24,835 nt of DNA. Source: JACQCF01 sp043742785 (GTDB lineage Bacteria; Omnitrophota; Gorgyraeia; Zapsychrales; Fredricksoniimonadaceae). The first letter of the stretch is position 1; each line of letters starts with the position of its first letter. The DNA lies in assembly GCA_043742785.1 (NCBI GenBank), contig JAYTXU010000014.1, positions 1 through 24,835 of the forward strand, read 5' to 3'. The position numbers and the translations under genes are program-made. Below, piece after piece: positions 16,042 to 23,049 of this stretch. Under the pieces are notes generated by a model, which made no database searches, was not told where the DNA came from, and saw nothing but the letters and a program-made list of their open reading frames with translations.

Positions 16042-17645
16042 GAATTGCCCAAGTTGTTTTTGATCTCCCCCTAGAAGGACATTTTGATTATTCCATTCCT
16101 CCTGTACTAGATCATCAGATAGCCGTGGGTTCTCGCGTGAGAGTTTCTTTTGGTACTAAAAAACTTATTGGTTTTGTTATTAAAATTATTGATCAGAGCG
16201 CGTTTGAGAAATTAAAAGCCGTTCAAGCTGTGATCGATGATACCTCTTTGTTAGATCAACACCAAATGAGCTTAGGGTATCAGTTAAGTGCTTATTATGG
16301 ATGTTCTTTGGGGGATGCGTTATTTACAATTATTCGCGGTTGTGAAAATCAAAATCTAGCTGTAGCTGTTGTCAAAAATCAACTATCATCGATTGTTTTT
16401 TACCATTGTCCCTCTGGTCGATATGAAGATATTTTAAAAGTCTTAATAAAACCTTTTGCTCAAAAAAGACAGAGAGTATTAATTTTAGTGGCTGATCAAG
16501 TGGTGCTTATCTCTGTTGAAGCTTTTTTAAAGAAACATGTTTCAAAGGATTTGTATGTATTAGGAATGAGATCATTGGTTTTTCGTTCTTTGGTGGATAT
16601 TGGTTTGATGATCATGATCGATGAAGACAACTCATCCTTTAAACAAGAGCAAACGCCTATGTATGAAACGCGTGAAGTGCTCTTGATGCGTTCTAAGATA
16701 GAGACTATTAATATTGCTTTTATTAGTACTGCAGCGACGGTTGAGTTGATGCGTTTAGTGAAAGAGGGGGATGTAGAGGCGGCCCCCTGTGGCCGCCTAG
16801 GGCTGGCGCAGGGGCCAGCCCGTACTGTACAAATCCAAGCGGTTGATTTAAATAATTATAAAGTTTTTTCTCGATGGTTCTTGTCTCCAGCGGTTCTTTC
16901 TTCGTTGACGAGTAATTTATCTAGAGGTTTGCCATCCATGCTGGTGGTTAATCATCATTTGGGTGTTGAAGAGCTTCAAAAGGATTTGCATAAGCAGTTC
17001 CCTAAAGCAAAGATCTTTGTTTTTTCCGCCAAAGGCGGATCCGCCTCCGGCGGAAAGAAAGCCCAAGGAGAATTAAAACCTCACGATATCTTGATTGGAA
17101 CATCGGTGCTTTTAAGATTTAAGAATAACTACAAGGCCGAGTCTGTTATTCTCTTAGATAGCGATGGAGAGCTTAATCGTTTGGATATTCGTTCTTGTTT
17201 TCGTACTTGGTCCTTGGCTCAGCATTTTAGAACAATGGCTAATAGTCAATTTCTTATTCAAACGCGTCAACCAGATCATTATGTTATTCAATCTCTCATT
17301 AAGGATGATATTCAGTATTTTTATCAGGAAGACATGAGAATCCGTCAGGAACTAGGCGTTTCTCCTTTTGGTCATCAGATTAGTGTTTGTCTTCGAGGCA
17401 AGGAACAAAAGAATGTTGAGAAGGTTTCAAATCAATTGTATCAGGTTTTTAAAAAGGAATTTCTTAAAGAAATTCAAGTGAATGAGCTTGAGCAAGAATC
17501 TTCTATTGATAAGAAGGGACAACATCGTATAAATATTCTACTGCAAGGGGTGGATCTTATTGGTATGATGAGCGTAATTAAAAAATCTCTGGAGCAAATA
17601 AAACGTAGATTTAAGGTGATTATTACCTTCAATGTGGATCCATAA
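16038..17645 (+). CDS. PriA-related protein with degenerate helicase motifs
   Basis: This is a 535-residue intact frame; PriA is usually about 700-830. Residues 1-105 resemble the PriA 3' DNA-binding domain (VVFDLPLEGHFDYSIP; VGSRVRVSFG). The segment IDEDNSSFKQEQTPMYETREVLLMRSK (194-220) aligns with PriA's DEEH box and its SSYKQEdxPRYxxRDVAxxRA continuation. GTSVLLRFKNNYKAESV (354-370) aligns with GTQMxxKGxDFPxV, and RIRQELGVSPFGHQISV with the C-terminal RxxLxYPPF block. The Walker A site is not recognisable (CPSGRYEDI near 124-132 sits where GVTGSGKT is expected) and DEEH is DEDN (195-198). The eight zinc-binding cysteines are absent and the VAGRAGR motif reads HFRTMAN. It therefore probably cannot hydrolyse ATP. 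Two in-frame palindromic repeats add residues near 247-262 and 331-340. The priA-fmt order is normal in bacteria. Confidence 0.8.
   Translation: MRIAQVVFDLPLEGHFDYSIPPVLDHQIAVGSRVRVSFGTKKLIGFVIKIIDQSAFEKLKAVQAVIDDTSLLDQHQMSLGYQLSAYYGCSLGDALFTIIRGCENQNLAVAVVKNQLSSIVFYHCPSGRYEDILKVLIKPFAQKRQRVLILVADQVVLISVEAFLKKHVSKDLYVLGMRSLVFRSLVDIGLMIMIDEDNSSFKQEQTPMYETREVLLMRSKIETINIAFISTAATVELMRLVKEGDVEAAPCGRLGLAQGPARTVQIQAVDLNNYKVFSRWFLSPAVLSSLTSNLSRGLPSMLVVNHHLGVEELQKDLHKQFPKAKIFVFSAKGGSASGGKKAQGELKPHDILIGTSVLLRFKNNYKAESVILLDSDGELNRLDIRSCFRTWSLAQHFRTMANSQFLIQTRQPDHYVIQSLIKDDIQYFYQEDMRIRQELGVSPFGHQISVCLRGKEQKNVEKVSNQLYQVFKKEFLKEIQVNELEQESSIDKKGQHRINILLQGVDLIGMMSVIKKSLEQIKRRFKVIITFNVDP
16777..16821 (+). 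repeat. Two tandem GC-rich hairpins inside the PriA-like gene
   Basis: AGGCGGCC/GGCCGCCT (16777-16784, 16791-16798) with loop CCCTGT is followed directly by GGGCTGGC/GCCAGCCC (16800-16807, 16814-16821) with loop GCAGGG. Both are perfect eight-base stems in otherwise AT-rich DNA. They are read in frame as about EAAPCGRLGLAQGPAR (residues 247-262) with no counterpart in PriA. Confidence 0.8.
17025..17054 (+). repeat. Tandem TCCGCC/GGCGGA mini-hairpins inside the PriA-like gene
   Basis: TCCGCC-AAA-GGCGGA (17025-17039) is followed immediately by TCCGCC-TCC-GGCGGA (17040-17054): two 15-base units, which together can also fold as one larger palindrome. They are translated in frame as roughly SAKGGSASGG (residues 330-339). 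Confidence 0.85.
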
Positions 17646-17648
17646 TTT

Positions 17649-18605
17649 ATGCGTATAGTCTTTTTCGGCAGTGATGATTTTGCTGCTGTATCTTTAAAAG
17701 GAATTTTAGCAAACTCTCACGAGATTGTAGCCTGCGTCACCGGCCCTGATACTCGTCAGGGCAGGGGCATGAAGATGTCTCTTTCTCCTATTAAGGAGAT
17801 TGCTTTAGAGCATGACATTGTTTGCCTTCAACCAGAGTCACTGAAAGATCATTCAATTGTTGAGAAATTAAAAAGTCTTAACGTGGATATTTTTGTGGTG
17901 GTTGCCTATGGACGAATCCTGCCGCAAGCTGTGTTAGATATTCCAATTAAGTTTTGTGTCAATGTTCATGGCTCCCTGTTGCCACAATACCGGGGGGCAG
18001 CACCAATTAATTGGGCAATTATCAATGGAGACAAACAAACAGGGGTCACTATTCAGAAAATGGTTTTTGAATTAGATGCTGGAGATGTAATTGCTCAAGA
18101 GACAATGCTTATAACAGAGACTGCGAGTTCTGATCAATTGCGTTTGGAGATGGCTAAGGTGGGAGCTAAGCTTTTAGTTAAAACACTGGATTCCATTGCC
18201 GCAGAAAAATTCACCTGTACCCCTCAGGATAAAGCCAAGGTATCGTATGCGTCTAAATTAACAAAGGAGATGGGGCATATTCAATGGCAGAAAAAAGCTT
18301 CTGAAATCGAGCGTCTTATTCGCGGTCTTAAGCCCTGGCCTGGAACCTTTACCCAATATAAGGGGAAGGCTCTTAAGATCTTAGAAGCTGCCGTGGTAGG
18401 GGCTGGAGCCCTGCCTGCCGGTAGGCAGGATGCTCGGCCCGTACAGTCGGGAACTGTTATTAATATTAGTAAGGAAGGTTTTGTTGTAGCCTGCGGCAGC
18501 GATGCTTTATTAATTAAACGTGTGCATCCAGATGCTGGCAAACCTATGGGAGCTTATGATTTTGTTCAAGGTTATCGATTAACAATAGGAGAAGAGATAA
18601 TATAA
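17649..18605 (+). CDS. fmt: Methionyl-tRNA formyltransferase
   Basis: This 318-residue enzyme formylates initiator Met-tRNA using 10-formyltetrahydrofolate. The N-terminal hydrolase-like domain carries the conserved NVHGSLLPQYRGAAPINWAI block with N105 and H107, and D143 in ELDAGDV. These are the formyltransferase catalytic residues. The C-terminal OB-fold domain (from about 205) binds tRNA; it includes IRGLKPWPGTFTQYKGKALKI and ends VQGYRLTIGEEI. An in-frame palindromic repeat near residues 251-261 encodes GALPAGRQDA within a C-terminal-domain loop. Length is otherwise normal. ATG 17649 lies three bases after the PriA-like stop, so it is probably the last gene of the long operon. Confidence 0.96.
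   Translation: MRIVFFGSDDFAAVSLKGILANSHEIVACVTGPDTRQGRGMKMSLSPIKEIALEHDIVCLQPESLKDHSIVEKLKSLNVDIFVVVAYGRILPQAVLDIPIKFCVNVHGSLLPQYRGAAPINWAIINGDKQTGVTIQKMVFELDAGDVIAQETMLITETASSDQLRLEMAKVGAKLLVKTLDSIAAEKFTCTPQDKAKVSYASKLTKEMGHIQWQKKASEIERLIRGLKPWPGTFTQYKGKALKILEAAVVGAGALPAGRQDARPVQSGTVINISKEGFVVACGSDALLIKRVHPDAGKPMGAYDFVQGYRLTIGEEII
18400..18429 (+). repeat. CCTGCCT/AGGCAGG palindromic repeat inside fmt
   Basis: CCTGCCT (18410-18416), GCCGGT, AGGCAGG (18423-18429) is the same family as the two copies in the GT9 gene. A short hairpin GGGCT-GG-AGCCC (18400-18411) abuts and overlaps it. It is read in frame as GALPAGRQDA in the C-terminal domain of Fmt. Confidence 0.85.
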
Positions 18606-18620
18606 TTTTCTTAAAAGATT

Positions 18621-18647
18621 TTGTCAAATAAAAAGCAGTGTTATAAT
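18621..18647 (+). promoter_or_regulatory. Probable sigma-70-type promoter of the galT pair
   Basis: TTGTCA (18621-18626) and TATAAT (18642-18647) are separated by 15 bases, slightly short of the ideal 17. The site begins 15 bases after the fmt stop and about 55 bases before the GTG of the first galT-family gene. The leader would include the short dispersed repeat at 18657-18677. Confidence 0.65.
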
Positions 18648-18656
18648 CTCCCCTAT

Positions 18657-18677
18657 GGTTCGACAGGCTCACCACGA
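18657..18677 (+). repeat. Dispersed GGTTCGACAGGCTCACC-type repeat in the galT leader
   Basis: GGTTCGACAGGCTCACC followed by ACGA matches a short dispersed repeat type that I recall from many bacterial genomes (GTTCGACAAGCTCACCA-like). It sits between the -10 box and the GTG start, so it would be in the 5' untranslated region of the galT pair. Only one copy is in this window. Confidence 0.6.
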
Positions 18678-18700
18678 GTCAGATTAAAAAAGGAAATGAA

Positions 18701-19687
18701 GTGCCACAAATACGAAAAGATTTAATAGTTTCCAGATGGGTTATTGTAGCGACTGAACGCGCACGTCGCTCGGCAGCGTTTGTTGATTCAGTCAATCACG
18801 CCACCGATGCCACTAACTGTTCATTTTGTAAACCCATTAATGAAGAAATACTTTTAACTAATGATCGTGTTCGGGTTTTTAAAAGCGGGACGCCATTCTT
18901 CTCTGATGCTCAGGCTTTTAATCGTCAGAAACACGGGCTTTATGAAACATCTTCCAGTTGGGGGAGTCATGAAGTTGTTTTAGAGACTCCTGATCACATT
19001 GCTAATATGGCAGATTTGCCGCTTGAAGATGTGCAGAAGGTCTTCGAAACTTATGCTAAGCGTATGCTAGTACATCGTAAAGATCATTCTATTCGCTATG
19101 TTTTAGCTTATAAAAATTATGGTGTTGCTGCTGGTAGTCGTCCTATTGGGCATGCCCGTTCTCAGATTATGGCAGTTCCGGTTAATCCTATTCGTGTGAA
19201 AGATAAGATTGCCGGCGCTAAACGCTATTTTGATTTTCATGAGAGATGTTTATTTTGTGATTTAATTCGTCAGGAACGCAAGGATTCCATACGGGTGATT
19301 TTAGAAAACAGAGAATTCTTGGCGATTACTCCTTTTGCTTCTCGTTTTCCTTTTGAAGTTTGGATTATTCCTAAGCGTCATTGTTGCGATTTTGCTCAAG
19401 GGATTTCTGGTCATGAAAATCAATTAGCTCAAATAATGAAGGAGCTTTTATTACGTTTTAAGGTGGGTATTAATGATCCTGCTTACAATTATATGATTCA
19501 GTCAGCTCCTTTTGAAGATGGCGGAGGATATAAAAAATATCCGACTATTGAAGAAGATTATCATTGGCATATTGAATTGATTCCGCGTTTGACCCGTGTG
19601 GCAGGTTTTGAGCGCGGAACAGGATTTTATATTAATTCTATACCGCCTGAGAAAACGGCAGAATTTTTAAGGGATATTAAAATTTAA
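18701..19687 (+). CDS. GalT-family protein lacking the nucleophilic histidine (paralogue 1)
   Basis: This is a 328-residue HIT-superfamily protein of the hexose-1-phosphate uridylyltransferase type. The start is GTG 18701 with AGGAAA upstream; the nearby ATG 18696 is out of frame. Zinc-site residues C40, C43, H90 and H151 are present, as are the second CxxC (C183/C186) and HWH (288-290). The active-site block reads GHARSQI, so R153 stands where GalT has the uridylylated His of HxH. Ordinary ping-pong UMP transfer should therefore be impaired. It may bind sugar nucleotides, do another reaction, or partner with paralogue 2. The next ATG overlaps its stop, so the pair is co-translated. It has its own promoter, and a short dispersed repeat lies in its 5' leader. 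Confidence 0.83.
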   Translation: MPQIRKDLIVSRWVIVATERARRSAAFVDSVNHATDATNCSFCKPINEEILLTNDRVRVFKSGTPFFSDAQAFNRQKHGLYETSSSWGSHEVVLETPDHIANMADLPLEDVQKVFETYAKRMLVHRKDHSIRYVLAYKNYGVAAGSRPIGHARSQIMAVPVNPIRVKDKIAGAKRYFDFHERCLFCDLIRQERKDSIRVILENREFLAITPFASRFPFEVWIIPKRHCCDFAQGISGHENQLAQIMKELLLRFKVGINDPAYNYMIQSAPFEDGGGYKKYPTIEEDYHWHIELIPRLTRVAGFERGTGFYINSIPPEKTAEFLRDIKI

Positions 19688-20679
19688 TGGCACAATTACG
19701 TCGTGATCCTATTGTTGGTCGTTGGGTGGTTATTGATAATGATCATCCAAAAGAGCCTAAAGATTTTATTAAAGATAATCAAGTTATGCGTCAAGGGCCA
19801 ACTTGTCCATTTTGTCCTGGCCGTGAAAATCGCACACCTGGGGAAGTAGATGCCATTCGTCCTGAAGGTTCAATGGGTGTTTCTGATTGGAAGGTGCGTA
19901 CTGTCCCCAATAAATTTCCTGCTCTTCTTCATGAAGAACGCATGGAAAAAGAAGGGGTAGGGATGTTTGATGTAATGAGTGGTTATGGCGCGCATGAGGT
20001 TGTGATTGAAAACCCTGATCATAACAAGCAAATGGCGGATTTATCTCATTCTCAAATGGTACTTGTTCTTAATCAATATCAGCGTCGATATAAATCTTTA
20101 TCATCTGACTCTTCTTTAAAATATGTGGTGATTTTTAAGAATTTCGGAGCTTCGGCTGGAGCAACCATTGAGCACAGCCATTCGCAGATCATTGCTCTTC
20201 CAATGGTTCCTAAATCTGTTTTGGAAGAAATTCAAGGGGCAGAGCAGTATCATTTGGCTCATGGTGGTTGCGTGTTCTGTGCAATGTTGCAGCAGGAATA
20301 TCAAGATAGAGATCGTCTAATTTCAGAGAATAATACCTTTGTCAGCTTTTGTCCGTTTGTCCCGCGCTATGCCTTTGAAACTTGGGTAATACCCAAAGAG
20401 CATCAGGCTCATTTTGTTGATTTAGATGAGAGGGGAATTGACGATTTGGCTCATCAGCTTTCGGATACTTTGAATCGTATCAAGAGATGCTTAGGAAATC
20501 CTTCGTATAATTTTTATCTTCACACGTCACCGATTAATTACGGACGGCCTAATTGCTATCATTGGCATATTGAGATTATCCCTAAATTGACCCGTAGTAT
20601 TGGTTTTGAATGGGGTACAGGATTGCAGATTGTTCCGACCTTTCCTCACGAAGCTGCGCGCTTTTTGCGAGATGCTTAA
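19687..20679 (+). CDS. galT: Galactose-1-phosphate uridylyltransferase (paralogue 2, intact active site)
   Basis: This 330-residue protein has LRRDPIVGRWVVI, C40-x2-C43, GAHEV with H103, and GATIEHSHSQIIALP with H163 and H165. It also has a second CxxC (C195/C198) and YHWHIEIIPKLTR with H292 and H294. All residues for zinc binding and for the covalent uridylyl-His intermediate (H165) are present, unlike the gene just upstream. It exchanges UMP between UDP-glucose and galactose 1-phosphate, or acts on a related hexose phosphate, supplying UDP-hexoses for the glycan and glycolipid genes nearby. ADP-glucose phosphorylase is a less likely relative. It ends five bases before the GAPDH promoter -35 box. 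Confidence 0.9.
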   Translation: MAQLRRDPIVGRWVVIDNDHPKEPKDFIKDNQVMRQGPTCPFCPGRENRTPGEVDAIRPEGSMGVSDWKVRTVPNKFPALLHEERMEKEGVGMFDVMSGYGAHEVVIENPDHNKQMADLSHSQMVLVLNQYQRRYKSLSSDSSLKYVVIFKNFGASAGATIEHSHSQIIALPMVPKSVLEEIQGAEQYHLAHGGCVFCAMLQQEYQDRDRLISENNTFVSFCPFVPRYAFETWVIPKEHQAHFVDLDERGIDDLAHQLSDTLNRIKRCLGNPSYNFYLHTSPINYGRPNCYHWHIEIIPKLTRSIGFEWGTGLQIVPTFPHEAARFLRDA

Positions 20680-20684
20680 AATTA

Positions 20685-20712
20685 TTGACAAAATAGTCAG
20701 GGTGGATATCAT
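20685..20712 (+). promoter_or_regulatory. Probable sigma-70-type promoter of gap
   Basis: A perfect -35 TTGACA (20685-20690) is followed after 16 bases by TATCAT (20707-20712), in the 81-base gap between galT and gap. The resulting leader of about 40 bases ends with the strong ribosome-binding site GGAGGAG. This makes gap the start of its own transcription unit. Confidence 0.68.
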
Positions 20713-20760
20713 TGTAGGGTTTTTATTGGGCGATTAACAATTAACAGATGGAGGAGTTCG

Positions 20761-21819
20761 ATGGCTATTAAGGTGGGTATTAACGGTTTTGGTCGTATTG
20801 GCCGTATGGTGTTTCAAGCAATCTGCGATCAGGGTTTACTTGGAAAAGAAATCGATGTCGTTGCCGTCGTTGACGTTTCCACAGATGCTGATTATTTCGC
20901 TTATCAAATTAGATATGACTCTGTTCATGGTCATTTCAAGCATAAGGTTTCAACTGCTAAAAGTGAAGATTCTAAAGAAGAAGCAGATATTATTATCGTG
21001 AATGGTCACAAAATTAAATGTGTGGCTGCAACCCGTAATCCTGCAGAACTTCCTTGGAAAGCTCTAGGCGTTGAACTGGTTATCGAATCCACTGGTTTAT
21101 TTACTGAAAGCGAAAAGGCTGCTGGACATATCCAAGCTGGTGCAAAGAAGGTTATTATTTCTGCTCCTGCTAAGGGTGATGTGAAAACGATCGTAATGGG
21201 TGTGAACGAACATGAATACGATACGGTTAAACACAATATAATTTCCAATGCTTCTTGTACTACGAATTGTTTAGCTCCATTGGTTCATGTCTTGCTTAAA
21301 GAAGGTATTGGTATTGAAACTGGTTTGATGACAACCATCCATGCTTATACAGCGACTCAAAAAACTGTTGATGGTCCTTCCAAGAAAGATTGGCGTGGCG
21401 GACGCGCAGCAGCGATTAACATTATTCCTTCCACAACGGGTGCAGCTAAAGCGGTCGGAGAAGTATTACCAGTCACCAAGGGTAAATTAACCGGGATGGC
21501 GTTTCGCGTTCCAACAGCTGATGTGTCGGTCGTGGATTTGACCTTCCGATCGGTGAAAGATACTTCCATCGAAGAAATTGATGCGTTATTAAAGAAGGCT
21601 TCTGAAACATACTTAAAGGGCTATTTGGGGTATGCTAATGAAGAATTAGTATCGACTGATTTCATTCATGACAGCCGTTCTTCTATTTATGATTCATTAG
21701 CTACAACTCAGAATAATCTTAAAGGTGAGAAGAGGTTCTTTAAGATCGTTTCTTGGTATGACAACGAATGGGGTTATTCGAACCGTGTTGTTGATTTAGT
21801 TCGCTACATCTCAAAATAA
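20761..21819 (+). CDS. gap: Glyceraldehyde-3-phosphate dehydrogenase, type I
   Basis: This 352-residue glycolytic enzyme has the NAD-binding GFGRIGR at 9-15, D38 at the end of beta 2, and the catalytic SNASCTTNCLAP block with C166 and H194. TTGAAKAVG and the C-terminal SWYDNEWGYSNRVVDL are also present. It converts glyceraldehyde 3-phosphate, NAD+ and phosphate to 1,3-bisphosphoglycerate in the cytoplasm. It is slightly longer than the usual 330-340 residues, with short extra loops near 65-75 (AKSEDSKEEAD). A strong ribosome-binding site GGAGGAG (20750-20756) and a near-consensus promoter suggest high expression. Base use looks like its neighbours apart from somewhat richer C, consistent with a highly expressed gene. 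Confidence 0.98.
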   Translation: MAIKVGINGFGRIGRMVFQAICDQGLLGKEIDVVAVVDVSTDADYFAYQIRYDSVHGHFKHKVSTAKSEDSKEEADIIIVNGHKIKCVAATRNPAELPWKALGVELVIESTGLFTESEKAAGHIQAGAKKVIISAPAKGDVKTIVMGVNEHEYDTVKHNIISNASCTTNCLAPLVHVLLKEGIGIETGLMTTIHAYTATQKTVDGPSKKDWRGGRAAAINIIPSTTGAAKAVGEVLPVTKGKLTGMAFRVPTADVSVVDLTFRSVKDTSIEEIDALLKKASETYLKGYLGYANEELVSTDFIHDSRSSIYDSLATTQNNLKGEKRFFKIVSWYDNEWGYSNRVVDLVRYISK

Positions 21820-23024
21820 TGGATAAGCCAAAAGTTGTGAGTAAAATTGATAAATTCCCCCTATATTTAGGGGGAATTTGTTTTTTATTCATATTATTAT
21901 GTACGGTTCATTTTCTTCGTGGCCGTCCGTTGTGGTTGGATGAACTGGAAGTTCTTAGAAGTGTTAAATTTAACGGCACTACAGATTTCTTTACCCATCA
22001 ATTGCAGGGCGGGCAAGTCTTTCCACGGGTTTATCTTTTTTTTATTCAAAAAATAGCCCAAATTTTTGATTTGAGTGTGTGGAGCGTGAGATTATTGTCT
22101 TTTGTGAGCATGTTGCTAGCGTTTAGTATTTGGCTTCGTGTGGGCCGACTGGCTTTAAAAGATAATACACAATATCTTGTGTTTTTATTTTGCTGGGCTT
22201 CTTCTATTCCTTTGATTTATTATTCTGCAGAACTTAAGCAATATTCGATGGATGTTCTTGTTTCAGGTATTTTTACATGGTTTCTTTATCGTCAAGAGAA
22301 TTTAGTGAAAGAATTAATACATCGAAAATACACGATGTTGTTGATGGCCTTACCCTTATTAGGTTTTTTATCCTATCCTGCTTTTTTATTTATGCTCTTT
22401 CCTTTATATAATCTTTTTATGGTGCCAAATAAATCACGAGAACAGTTAGGACAAATGGGGCTTTACGTGATGGTTCTTATTTTTGTTTTAGTAACGATTT
22501 ATTGTATTGATTTAAGAACAGCAAAGGCAACGGCAGACACTCAAGGATTTTCAGATTATATCTTGTCGTTTCAGTCTATTCCGGAGTTCTTTAAGACTTT
22601 AGGTGAAGGAATTATGAATTTATTTTCCAGATGGTTTACAGAAAAACCGAAGTTCTTTAAGAAAATAGGTATTTTCTTTATGTTCTTAGGGATTCTTTAT
22701 ATCCCATGGGTATTTTTTCGTCAGTTTAAGAAGAATTATCGTCAGATTTCTTCTGTTGAGATCTTGGCGTTTCTTCTTTTTCTTGAGCTGGCATTTCTAG
22801 GTGCGATGAAGAAATATCCTTTTATCGTTCCGCGCACATCGCTTTTTTATTGCCCAATCACCTTTCTGATGACAATTAAAGCAATGGATTTTATCAAAAC
22901 CTATAACGAACGTATTTATCGTGTGCTGATTACTAGTTTTATGGTATTTTTATCGGTGGTGAGTTTGGGGATTATTAAGGTTGTGATGACAAAGAATTTA
23001 GGTAGTATTTGTTTTATTTGGTAA
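21819..23024 (+). CDS. GT39/ArnT-like multi-spanning glycosyltransferase (GT-C)
   Basis: This 401-residue protein has about nine or ten hydrophobic helices. The first helix (residues 15-33) is followed by RGRPLWLDELEVLRS, with D41-E42 in the first periplasmic loop. A (W/L)-DE motif there is the catalytic signature of PMT/ArnT/GT39 enzymes that use polyprenyl-phosphate sugars. The block GGQVFPRVYLF and later YYSAELKQYSMDV (the conserved (R/L)xYS region) fit the same family. Because helix 1 precedes the DE motif, the early ATG overlapping the gap stop (TAATG) is probably the real start, even though a perfect intrinsic terminator covers codons 12-23. The sugar and acceptor are unknown. It stops at TAA 23022-23024. 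Confidence 0.75.
   Translation: MDKPKVVSKIDKFPLYLGGICFLFILLCTVHFLRGRPLWLDELEVLRSVKFNGTTDFFTHQLQGGQVFPRVYLFFIQKIAQIFDLSVWSVRLLSFVSMLLAFSIWLRVGRLALKDNTQYLVFLFCWASSIPLIYYSAELKQYSMDVLVSGIFTWFLYRQENLVKELIHRKYTMLLMALPLLGFLSYPAFLFMLFPLYNLFMVPNKSREQLGQMGLYVMVLIFVLVTIYCIDLRTAKATADTQGFSDYILSFQSIPEFFKTLGEGIMNLFSRWFTEKPKFFKKIGIFFMFLGILYIPWVFFRQFKKNYRQISSVEILAFLLFLELAFLGAMKKYPFIVPRTSLFYCPITFLMTIKAMDFIKTYNERIYRVLITSFMVFLSVVSLGIIKVVMTKNLGSICFIW
21852..21886 (+). terminator. Intrinsic terminator inside the start of the GT39-like gene (gap terminator)
   Basis: AAATTCCCCCTA (21852-21863) pairs perfectly with TAGGGGGAATTT (21868-21879) around the four-base loop TATT. A G and six Ts follow. This is a textbook rho-independent terminator 33 bases after the gap stop codon, but it is entirely inside codons 12-23 of the next frame. 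It should end most gap transcripts and let only read-through reach the GT39-like gene, unless translation of that gene melts the hairpin. Confidence 0.88.
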
Positions 23025-23049
23025 GCATCTTTTAATTGGGATATTAGAA

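Noticed and set aside
16038..17645. PriA-like gene as a frameshifted pseudogene
   Set aside because: The frame is continuous from a normal ATGA overlap to a stop just before fmt, and all recognisable blocks are in one frame and order, so I call it an intact but diverged gene.
18281..18541. 86-codon open frame on the minus strand inside fmt
   Set aside because: It is fully antisense to a well-conserved fmt, covers the palindromic repeat, and its translation looks like no known family; a chance frame.
18696..18698. ATG 18696 as start of the first galT-family gene
   Set aside because: It is out of frame with the conserved protein; GTG 18701 gives the family N-terminus (QIRKDLIVSRWVIV).
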